A stretch of DNA of 5,787 bases, from contig DDES01000171.1 in the NCBI GenBank assembly GCA_002336765.1, positions 2,501 through 8,287 on the forward strand, read 5' to 3'. This stretch comes from Novosphingobium sp. UBA1948. GTDB taxonomy: Bacteria > Pseudomonadota > Alphaproteobacteria > Sphingomonadales > Sphingomonadaceae. Positions 1 through 5,190 of the stretch are shown piece after piece (position 1 is the stretch's first letter; every line of letters begins with the position of its first letter). The notes under the pieces are model-generated. The model saw only the letters and a program-made list of their open reading frames with translations, made no database searches and had not been told where the DNA came from. The translations under genes were made by a program, and so were the position numbers.

Positions 1-557
1 TTCGCCAGATGCTGCAGAAGGTTGAAATCACCGACGGTGGCGACACCGTGCTGCTGGCGGGCGAGCAGGTCGACCGCGAGGAAATGGACCAGTACAACGC
101 CAAGCTGACGGCTGACCAGAAGAAGGCCGAAGGCAAGCCGGTGCTGCTGGGCATCACCAAGGCTTCGCTCCAGACGCGTTCGTTCATCTCGGCGGCCTCG
201 TTCCAGGAAACCACCCGCGTGCTGACGCAGGCGGCGGTCGAGGGCAAGAAGGACTCGCTGATCGGTCTGAAGGAAAACGTCATCGTGGGCCGTCTCATCC
301 CCGCCGGTACCGGCGCGGGCATGAACCGCATCCGCGTGGCCGCCTCCAGCCGCGACGCGGCGCTGCGCGCTTCCTACCGCAAGCTGCAGGAGCATCTGAT
401 CGCTCCGGCAACGGCGGCGGAAGAGCATGCGGCCGAACTGGCACAGGGCCCCGAGGCCGCTGGTCTGGTTGATCCGCTGGCGCCGATCGAGGGTGAGACC
501 CACGGCAGCGATGCCGATGCGGGTGAATACCTGATCAAGGGTGACGACGCCGAATAA
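1..557 (+). CDS. rpoC: DNA-directed RNA polymerase subunit beta' (C-terminal part, 5' end outside window)
   Basis: This is the last ~184 codons of the largest RNA polymerase subunit. The reading frame is already open at base 3, so the first ATG (base 9) is an internal Met. The core is the highly conserved C-terminal region of beta': LLGITKASL, then FISAASFQETTRVLTQAA, then GLKENVIVGRLIPAGTG, at roughly residues 46-102 counted from that Met. In known structures this part packs near the base of the clamp and the omega subunit. The last ~60 residues are a variable Ala/Glu/Asp-rich acidic tail, as is usual in alphaproteobacteria. The frame ends at TAA 555-557, followed by an intrinsic terminator, so this is the last gene of its transcription unit. 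It is essential and part of the transcription core enzyme in the cytoplasm. Identification is secure; the only limit is that the N-terminal ~85% is missing. Confidence 0.98.
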   Translation, partial: RQMLQKVEITDGGDTVLLAGEQVDREEMDQYNAKLTADQKKAEGKPVLLGITKASLQTRSFISAASFQETTRVLTQAAVEGKKDSLIGLKENVIVGRLIPAGTGAGMNRIRVAASSRDAALRASYRKLQEHLIAPATAAEEHAAELAQGPEAAGLVDPLAPIEGETHGSDADAGEYLIKGDDAE

Positions 558-583
558 GCGTCCCGCCTCCGGCAATAGAATGA

Positions 584-619
584 CCCCGCCGTGGCTCAGG
601 CTGCGGCGGGGTTTTCTTT
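584..619 (+). terminator. Rho-independent terminator after rpoC
   Basis: A perfect 8-bp G/C stem, CCCCGCCG (584-591) with CGGCGGGG (604-611), encloses a 12-nt loop and is followed directly by the T-rich run TTTTCTTT (612-619). It starts 26 nt after the rpoC stop codon and is oriented to end rpoC transcription. The last two T's form part of the stop codon of the convergent lrp-type gene. On the minus strand the same hairpin is followed only by a mixed T-containing stretch, so it is at best a weak terminator for that gene. Confidence 0.9.
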
Positions 620-1073
620 ATCCCAGCGCGTAGCCGTTCCACGCTTTCACGGTGCGGATCACGAAGCTGGTGTGCATGGTGGAAACGCCGGGCAGGCGCG
701 CCAGCGTTTCGCGGTGCAGCCGGTCATAGTCGGCCATGTCGCGTGCGGCGGTGCGCAGGCGATAGTCGGCGGTGCCGGACAGCAGGTGGCATTCGAGAAT
801 ATCGGGAAAATCCGCGACCGCGCGCTCGAAGCGCTCCATCGCCTCGCTGGATTGCGACACCAGCGTGATATCGATCAGCACATTGAGGCCGATCCCCGCC
901 TTGGCCGGATCGAGCCGCGCGCCATAGCCGCGGATCACCCCGCTCTCTTCCAGCGCGCGCATCCGGCGGTGGCAGGCCGAGGGCGACAGACCCAGCCTTT
1001 CGGCAAGCTGGGCAATCGACGCGCTGGAGTCGGCCTGTAGCGCGGTGAGCAGGCGACGGTCGAGGCGGTCCAT
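618..1073 (-). CDS. Lrp/AsnC-family transcriptional regulator, divergent from ald
   Basis: A 151-residue DNA-binding regulator of the Lrp/AsnC (feast/famine) family, normal in length. Residues 1-50 carry the AsnC-type helix-turn-helix: MDRLDRRLLTALQAD, then SIAQLAERLGLSPSACHRRM (residues 20-38), then LEESGVI. Residues ~60-140 form the RAM ligand-binding and oligomerisation domain, including LLSGTADYRL (97-106) where family members bind amino acids, and the closing TSFVIRTVK strand. The ATG at 1073 is preferred because LDRRLL is the usual N-terminus and GGGAA lies 8 nt upstream. A GTG at 1097 would add eight atypical residues. The gene diverges from alanine dehydrogenase. Family knowledge (AldR-type regulators) suggests that it controls ald, and perhaps itself, in response to alanine or another amino acid; that role is inferred from position. 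It converges with rpoC and its stop codon overlaps the rpoC terminator T-run. The family assignment is firm; the ligand is not known. Confidence 0.93.
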   Translation of the reverse strand: MDRLDRRLLTALQADSSASIAQLAERLGLSPSACHRRMRALEESGVIRGYGARLDPAKAGIGLNVLIDITLVSQSSEAMERFERAVADFPDILECHLLSGTADYRLRTAARDMADYDRLHRETLARLPGVSTMHTSFVIRTVKAWNGYALG

Positions 1074-1078
1074 GGCAA

Positions 1079-1151
1079 AAATTCCCGATAAATGCACATC
1101 AATGGGATAATTTCCCTATCACAGTGCGATAGACGGGAAAATGGGGAAAAT
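1079..1151. repeat. Array of GGGAAAAT-like boxes in direct and inverted orientation (putative regulator operators)
   Basis: Perfect 8-bp direct repeats GGGAAAAT lie at 1135-1142 and 1144-1151, a 9-bp period. Related boxes are GGGATAAT at 1104-1111 and, on the opposite strand, AATTTCCC at 1109-1116 and AATTCCC at 1080-1086. Together they make dyads. GGGATAATTTCCC (1104-1116) is an imperfect palindrome centred near 1110. TTCCCG (1082-1087) with CGGGAA (1134-1139), and GCAC (1094-1097) with GTGC (1124-1127), share almost the same centre (1110.5). CTATC (1116-1120) with GATAG (1128-1132) forms a further inverted repeat. The layout resembles a multi-site operator for a DNA-wrapping Lrp-type protein. 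Binding is inferred. One GGGAAAAT also occurs inside the lrp coding region (804-811), where codons Asp-Phe-Pro explain it. Confidence 0.55.
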
Positions 1152-1191
1152 TTTGCGGATGATCCACGCTATGCTCGGATCAGGAAAACCC

Positions 1192-1197
1192 AAGGAG
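1192..1197 (+). promoter_or_regulatory. Ribosome binding site of ald
   Basis: AAGGAG lies 7 nt before the ATG at 1205, a near-ideal Shine-Dalgarno sequence and spacing. It fixes the ald start and is the strongest such site seen in this window. Confidence 0.88.
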
Positions 1198-1204
1198 CCA
1201 GCCC

Positions 1205-2320
1205 ATGATCGTCGGCACTGTCAAAGAGATCAAGAACCACGAATACCGCGTCGGCCTCACCCCCGAGAGCGTGCACGAACTGGTGGCGCATGGGCACAAG
1301 GTGCTGGTGGAAACCGGCGCGGGCCTTGGCATTGGCGCTTCGGATGCCGATTATGCGGCGGCGGGCGGCGAGATCATCGCCACGGCGGCGCAGGTGTTTG
1401 CCAAGGCCGATATGATCGTGAAGGTGAAGGAGCCGCAGGCCATCGAGCGCGCCATGCTGCGCGAGGGGCAGATCCTCTATACCTATCTCCACCTCGCCCC
1501 CGATCCCGAGCAGACAAAGGATCTCGTCCAGTCAAAGGCGGTGTGTATCGCCTATGAAACGGTGACCGACGCGCAGGGTGGCCTGCCGCTCTTGAAGCCG
1601 ATGTCGCAGGTCGCCGGTCGCATGGCGATTCAAGCCGGCGCCACCGCGCTGGAAAAGGCCCATGGCGGGCGCGGCGTGCTGCTGGGCGGTGTGCCCGGTG
1701 TGCTGCCCGCCAAGGTTGTGGTGATCGGCGGCGGCGTGGTGGGCTTTAACGCGGCGCAGATGGCGGTTGGCCTTGGCGCCGATGTCACCATCCTCGACCG
1801 CAGCCCCGAAGTGCTCGAACGCCTCGCCACCCATTTCGAGGCCAGTGCCAAGACGCTGTTTTCCAGCCGCGCCAATCTGGCCGCCGCCGTGGCGCAGGCC
1901 GATCTGGTGATCGGCGCGGTGCTGATCCCCGGTGCCGCCGCGCCCAAGCTGGTGACCAAGGCGATGCTGGCCACCATGCAGGCGGGCGCGGTGCTGGTCG
2001 ATGTCGCTATCGATCAGGGCGGCTGCTTTGAAACCAGCCATGCCACCACCCATGCCGCGCCGACCTACGCCGTCGATGGCATCGTGCATTATGCCGTGGC
2101 CAATATGCCCGGCGCCGTGGCGCGCACCAGCACCTATGCTCTCAACAATGCCACGTTGCCCCATGCGCTGGCGATTGCCGATCTGGGCTGGAAAGAGGCG
2201 CTCAAGCGCAACAAACACCTGCTCAATGGCCTCAACGTGTGGAATGGCCAGATCACCTATGCCGCCGTGGCCGAGGCGCTGGGCTATGATGCCGTGGCGC
2301 CGGAAATGGCTCTGGCGTAA
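1205..2320 (+). CDS. ald: Alanine dehydrogenase
   Basis: A cytoplasmic enzyme that reversibly converts L-alanine, NAD+ and water to pyruvate, ammonium and NADH, allowing growth on alanine or ammonium assimilation. Its 371 residues match the family's usual length, and the start is set by AAGGAG upstream. Known active-site residues of characterised alanine dehydrogenases fall at the expected positions: Arg15 (HEYRVGLTP), Lys75 (KVKEP), His96 (YTYLHLAP) and Asp270 (DVAIDQGG). The N-terminal catalytic domain covers residues ~1-130. The NAD-binding Rossmann fold begins with VVVIGGGVVG (171-180) and has Asp198 at the end of the second strand for the ribose. The C-terminal part returns to the catalytic domain with VANMPGAVARTSTYALNNAT (298-317). 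The residue before VANMPG is Ala297, where I recall Cys in many homologues. The gene is divergent from an Lrp-type regulator, which suggests induction or repression by amino acids. The assignment is confident; pyridine nucleotide transhydrogenase alpha is excluded by length and by the intact catalytic set. Confidence 0.96.
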   Translation: MIVGTVKEIKNHEYRVGLTPESVHELVAHGHKVLVETGAGLGIGASDADYAAAGGEIIATAAQVFAKADMIVKVKEPQAIERAMLREGQILYTYLHLAPDPEQTKDLVQSKAVCIAYETVTDAQGGLPLLKPMSQVAGRMAIQAGATALEKAHGGRGVLLGGVPGVLPAKVVVIGGGVVGFNAAQMAVGLGADVTILDRSPEVLERLATHFEASAKTLFSSRANLAAAVAQADLVIGAVLIPGAAAPKLVTKAMLATMQAGAVLVDVAIDQGGCFETSHATTHAAPTYAVDGIVHYAVANMPGAVARTSTYALNNATLPHALAIADLGWKEALKRNKHLLNGLNVWNGQITYAAVAEALGYDAVAPEMALA

Positions 2321-2327
2321 CGCGTTA
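2318..2327. repeat. 10-bp perfect palindrome at the ald stop codon
   Basis: TAACGCGTTA is its own reverse complement, and its first three bases are the ald stop codon. A 10-bp palindrome could arise by chance in GC-rich DNA. There is no T-run after it, so it is not an intrinsic terminator. I see no other support for a function. Confidence 0.3.
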
Positions 2328-2351
2328 GCCCTTCCTTGGGGATTTCCCGCT

Positions 2352-2382
2352 ATCCCTGCTGGTTACAAATACCAGCAGGGAT
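2352..2382. promoter_or_regulatory. Perfect 12-bp stem-loop just upstream of the cupin-like gene
   Basis: ATCCCTGCTGGT (2352-2363) pairs without mismatch to ACCAGCAGGGAT (2371-2382) around a 7-nt A/T-rich loop, TACAAAT. It ends 9 nt before the ATG at 2392. No T-run follows in the plus direction, so it does not look like a classical terminator. The only Shine-Dalgarno-like bases for the next gene, AGGGA (2377-2381, 10 nt from the ATG), lie in the 3' arm and would be masked if the RNA folds. Alternatively the dyad is a DNA operator: the loop sequence TACAAA is a weak -10-like hexamer. The structure itself is certain from the sequence; the role is inference. Confidence 0.6.
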
Positions 2383-2391
2383 GCGACCCCC

Positions 2392-3228
2392 ATGACCTAT
2401 CTTCCGCCGCACGCTTTTGAAAAATTCTCGGCGCATTACCCCGAACAGCCGCATATTCTGGACCACAACCTGTGCGACCATCCGCTGATGGCGCTGGAGC
2501 AACTGGCGCAATTGATCGAGCGCCTGCCCGCCGATGAGGTGGAATATGCCTATGCGAAACAGCCGATCGGCATCACCGGCAAGCCGCCCGTGCCCTCGAT
2601 CAGCGCCGCCGATGCGGTGCGCCAGATCGACACGGCGGGCTGCTGGGTGGCGATCAAGCATCTGGAGCAGGATCCGGCCTATCGCGCGCTGCTGCTCGAT
2701 GTGATTGCCGAGCTGGAAGGGGCGATCACCCCCAAGACCGGCGCGATCCACAACCCGCAGGGCTTTGTGTTCGTCACCAGCCCGAATGGCGTGACGCCTT
2801 ACCATTTCGACCCCGAACACAATATCCTGATGCAGATCAGGGGCAGCAAGGTGATGACCCAGTTCCCCGCCGACAGCGAGGATCATGCCCCCAGCAGCGT
2901 ACACGAGGCCTATCACACCGGCGGCCCGCGCGAGCTGGTGTGGCATGATGGCTTGCTGGCGCAGGGCAGCGAATACGAGATCCACGCGGGGCAGGGGCTG
3001 ATGGTGCCGGTGATGGCGCCGCATTTCGTGAAGAACGGGCCGGAAGTGTCTGTCTCGCTGTCGATCACATGGCGTTCGGAATGGTCTTACAACGAGGCTG
3101 CCGCCCATGCGTTCAACAGTGTGCTGCGCGGGGCGGGTCTGAATCCTGCCCGCCCTGGCCGCTGGCCGCAGCAGAACACGGGTAAGGCGCTGGGCTGGCG
3201 GGTGATGAAGAAGCTGGGACTTCGTTAA
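2392..3228 (+). CDS. JmjC/cupin-like Fe(II)/2-oxoglutarate oxygenase-type protein, substrate unknown
   Basis: A 278-residue soluble protein with no signal peptide or membrane segment. The core is a double-stranded beta-helix with the metal-binding pattern HxD...H: PYHFDPEHNILMQIRG gives His138 and Asp140, and VPVMAPHFVKNG gives His211, about 70 residues later as in JmjC/cupin-like hydroxylases. Lys214 follows the distal His. The N-terminal ~110 residues (LPPHAFEKF, HILDHNLCDHPLM, then GCWVAIKHLEQDPAYRALL) resemble the helical lead-in of bacterial 'cupin-like' JmjC proteins. Family members hydroxylate protein side chains or small molecules, but nothing here names the substrate. The start at 2392 has only a weak ribosome site buried in a hairpin. 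The gene is codirectional with ald after a 71-bp gap and ends 10 bp from the convergent ABC ATPase gene with no terminator visible between. The fold assignment is good; enzymatic function is predicted. Confidence 0.82.
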   Translation: MTYLPPHAFEKFSAHYPEQPHILDHNLCDHPLMALEQLAQLIERLPADEVEYAYAKQPIGITGKPPVPSISAADAVRQIDTAGCWVAIKHLEQDPAYRALLLDVIAELEGAITPKTGAIHNPQGFVFVTSPNGVTPYHFDPEHNILMQIRGSKVMTQFPADSEDHAPSSVHEAYHTGGPRELVWHDGLLAQGSEYEIHAGQGLMVPVMAPHFVKNGPEVSVSLSITWRSEWSYNEAAAHAFNSVLRGAGLNPARPGRWPQQNTGKALGWRVMKKLGLR

Positions 3229-3238
3229 GGCCAGGGCG

Positions 3239-3940
3239 TTAAGTGCGCGGCGCCTGCTCGCGCACCTCGACCACGCGCCCGTCGAGCATCGACACGCGAA
3301 TATCGGCAAGGTCTGCGATGCCCATATCATGGGTGACGCAGACCACCGCGCGGCCTTGCTGGTGCGCCAGATCGCGGAACAGTTCCACCACGCGGGCGCT
3401 GTTCACACTGTCGAGATTGCCGGTGGGTTCATCGCCCAGCACAAGGCGCGGATTGTTGGCCAGCGCGCGGGCGATGGCCACGCGCTGACGCTCGCCGCCT
3501 GACAGCTTTTCCGGCAGTTTCCAGCCCTTCTCCGCCAATCCCACATCACCCAGCAATTGGTTGGCCCGCGCCTCCGCCTCGCGCAGCGACAGGCGCCCCA
3601 AGCGCCGCAGCGGCAGCATGACATTCTCGAAAGCGGTGAATTCGGGCAGCAGGAAGTGGAACTGGAACACGAAGCCGAAATGTTCGAGCCTTATGCGGGC
3701 GCGCTCGTCGCCACTGGCCTGCGCCAGATCCCGCCCGTCGAACAGCAATTGCCCGCCGGTGGGCCGGTCGATCAGGCCGAGCAGATAGAGCAGCGAGCTT
3801 TTGCCGCAGCCCGAGGGCCCGACAATCGCGGTGAACTTGCCCGGCTGCACCGCCAGATCGGCATCGGCTACCAGCACGGCGGGCGGATCACCCTCCAACT
3901 CGCGCCGCAGATGGCGGGCAACCAGAGCCGGATCGCTCAT
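3239..3940 (-). CDS. ABC transporter ATP-binding protein (LolD/MacB type)
   Basis: The cytoplasmic ATPase of a three-part exporter, 233 residues. All nucleotide-binding motifs are intact: Walker A GPSGCGKSS (41-49), Q-loop Gln93 in GFVFQFHFLLPEFTAFENV, signature LSGGERQRVAIARAL (146-160), Walker B LVLGDEP with Glu171, D-loop Asp177 (GNLDS) and switch His204 (VTHD). The FHFLLPEFTAFENV stretch is typical of the LolD/MacB/FtsE branch that drives mechanotransmission permeases rather than substrate-translocating ones. The ATG at 3940 is chosen because it overlaps the permease stop codon as ATGA, implying translational coupling. An in-frame start at 4000 would add 20 residues that overlap the permease and fit no family. 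It is the last gene of the minus-strand operon and ends 10 bp from the convergent cupin-like gene. LolD itself is possible, but the adjacent membrane fusion gene argues for a MacB- or DevA-like role. Confidence 0.94.
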   Translation of the reverse strand: MSDPALVARHLRRELEGDPPAVLVADADLAVQPGKFTAIVGPSGCGKSSLLYLLGLIDRPTGGQLLFDGRDLAQASGDERARIRLEHFGFVFQFHFLLPEFTAFENVMLPLRRLGRLSLREAEARANQLLGDVGLAEKGWKLPEKLSGGERQRVAIARALANNPRLVLGDEPTGNLDSVNSARVVELFRDLAHQQGRAVVCVTHDMGIADLADIRVSMLDGRVVEVREQAPRT

Positions 3941-5187
3941 ACCGCCCCCCGCAGAATGTCGACCGGATCGACCCGCGAGGCCTTGCGGGCGGGCAACCAC
4001 GAGGCAAACACGCCCGAGGCCAGCGAGGCCCCCGCCGCGATGAGATACTGGCGCGGGCTGCGGTCGAGCGGGATATGCTGCACATCACCCCCGATGTGGA
4101 ATTCCAGCCCGCCGAGAATGTTCATCAACACCCAGCCCAGCATCCAGCCGACCAGCACCCCCACCAGCGCCAGCGCCATGCCTTCCAGCACAAAGACCAG
4201 TTGCAGATCGCCCTCCGAAAAACCCATCGAGCGCAGGATGGCAATGTCACGGCGCTTGTCGGCCACGCTGTTCGATACGGCGGTGTAGATGCCGAAAGAG
4301 GCGACCAGCAGGATCGCCGATACCACCGTGTACATGATGACATTGCGCGTCAGCAGCAGCGAGAGGAAATCCGCCGAGCGTTCCTGCCAGCTTTGCGCCT
4401 TGTAGCCATAGCGCGCCTCGAGCGTGCCCGCCACGCGCTCGGCATCATAGGGATCGGCCAGTTTCACCCCGATGCGGTTGATGATGAAGGGGCGGCCCAA
4501 CAGGCTCTGCGCCTCGCGCAGCAGCATATAGCCGGTGGAGGAGCCGAGCTGGGAATTACCCTTTTTCACCAGACCCACGATGCGAAGGCTCTTGGTGGTG
4601 CCATTGGAACTGGTGGCGGGCACGATGTCGCCCATGCCGCGCCCCAGCCTTTGGCCCAGTTCCTCGCCGATGATGATGCCACCTTGCACCTTTTCCAGAT
4701 TGTCGAGCGAGCCATAGCGCAGCTTGTCGGCAATGTTCGAGACCTTGGCCTCGATCCCCGGCTCCACGCCGACAATGCCCAAAGGCTCGTCGCGCCCGCC
4801 CAGCCGCAGCGTGACCGCGCCCGACAGGCTGGGTGATCCGATCGCGCCGGGGATGGCGTTGGCGCTGGCCAGAATGCGTTGCCAGTCTTTCAGGCCCCGC
4901 ACCTCGTTGCGCACGCGATAGCCGTGGATGTCCACCGCGCCGCCCGCAAATTCGCGCAGCGCGGGCTGGGGCGTCGGGCTGCGCAACTCGTCGGAGATGA
5001 TGATATGGGGGGCGACATCGATCAATTGCTTCACGAAATCGCTCTGGCTGCCCACCATCAGCGCGGAGACGGCAAGGAAAAAGCCCACGCCCACCGCCAC
5101 GCCGCCCACCGCCACGCCGGTCTGGCGCCGCCGCACGAGGATATGGCGGCTGGCAATATGCAGCAGCAGCGAGAGGCGGCCCAGCAT
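3937..5187 (-). CDS. ABC transporter permease, FtsX/LolE/MacB family
   Basis: An inner-membrane subunit of 416 residues with the four-helix layout of type VII ABC transporters. Helix 1 lies at about residues 24-45 (GVAVGGVAVGVGFFLAVSAL) after a basic RRRQ stretch. A large periplasmic domain (MacB_PCD type) covers about 46-280. Helices 2 to 4 are at about 283-306, 329-360 and 380-399. Between helices 2 and 3 lies the conserved cytoplasmic coupling segment DKRRDIAILRSMGFS (310-324), and the C-terminus has the family hallmark ARKASRVDPVDILRG. It should dimerise, bind the ATPase encoded immediately downstream, and pass ATP-driven movement to periplasmic partners. The ATG at 5187 lies 3 nt after the stop of the membrane fusion gene, and its stop overlaps the ATPase start. 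Unlike E. coli MacB, the ATPase is a separate protein; the gene order matches cyanobacterial DevBCA. The family is clear; the cargo is unknown. Confidence 0.93.
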   Translation of the reverse strand: MLGRLSLLLHIASRHILVRRRQTGVAVGGVAVGVGFFLAVSALMVGSQSDFVKQLIDVAPHIIISDELRSPTPQPALREFAGGAVDIHGYRVRNEVRGLKDWQRILASANAIPGAIGSPSLSGAVTLRLGGRDEPLGIVGVEPGIEAKVSNIADKLRYGSLDNLEKVQGGIIIGEELGQRLGRGMGDIVPATSSNGTTKSLRIVGLVKKGNSQLGSSTGYMLLREAQSLLGRPFIINRIGVKLADPYDAERVAGTLEARYGYKAQSWQERSADFLSLLLTRNVIMYTVVSAILLVASFGIYTAVSNSVADKRRDIAILRSMGFSEGDLQLVFVLEGMALALVGVLVGWMLGWVLMNILGGLEFHIGGDVQHIPLDRSPRQYLIAAGASLASGVFASWLPARKASRVDPVDILRGAV

Positions 5188-5190
5188 GGC

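Larger units (their letters stand above)
1074..1204. promoter_or_regulatory. Divergent promoter/operator region between lrp-type gene and ald
   Basis: This 131-bp intergenic region must hold the promoters of both divergent genes. It is clearly more A/T-rich than its flanks and contains repeated GGGAAAAT-like boxes between about 1079 and 1151 (listed separately). GATAAT at 1106-1111 matches the -10 consensus at five of six positions on the plus strand, but no convincing -35 element sits 16-18 bp upstream, so I do not assign a transcription start. The box-rich part spans 73 bp, a length that suits wrapping by an Lrp-type octamer. Confidence 0.6.

Noticed and set aside
1074..1097. GTG start at 1097 giving an eight-residue longer Lrp-type regulator
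   Set aside because: The extension is atypical for the family, has no well-placed ribosome site, and would run into the box array; the ATG at 1073 has GGGAA at good spacing.
1153..1175. TTGCGG / TATGCT as a -35/-10 promoter for ald
   Set aside because: The spacer is only 11 bp, far from the usual 16-18, so I do not call it a promoter.
1532..2218. Long open frame antisense to ald (228 codons, minus strand)
   Set aside because: It is rich in His, Gly and Arg, with no recognisable domain, and lies entirely opposite a gene with all catalytic residues intact; such frames are common opposite GC-rich genes.
2381..2395. Four-codon reading frame ATG CGA CCC CCA TGA overlapping the cupin-like start
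   Set aside because: Its ATG directly abuts the AGGG bases, leaving no room for ribosome-site spacing; most likely chance.
2350..3330. Long minus-strand open frame opposite the cupin-like gene (326 codons)
   Set aside because: Arg/His/Ala-rich composition with no motifs; it covers the real cupin-like gene, the hairpin and the end of the ATPase gene. It is a shadow of the plus-strand coding frame.
3941..4000. Upstream in-frame start extending the ATPase by 20 residues
   Set aside because: The extra residues overlap the conserved permease C-terminus and do not resemble any ABC ATPase N-terminus; the ATGA overlap at 3937-3940 is the usual coupled start.
4075..4836. Plus-strand 253-codon frame opposite the permease
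   Set aside because: His/Gln/Ala-rich and without domain features; the permease on the other strand accounts for the coding signal.
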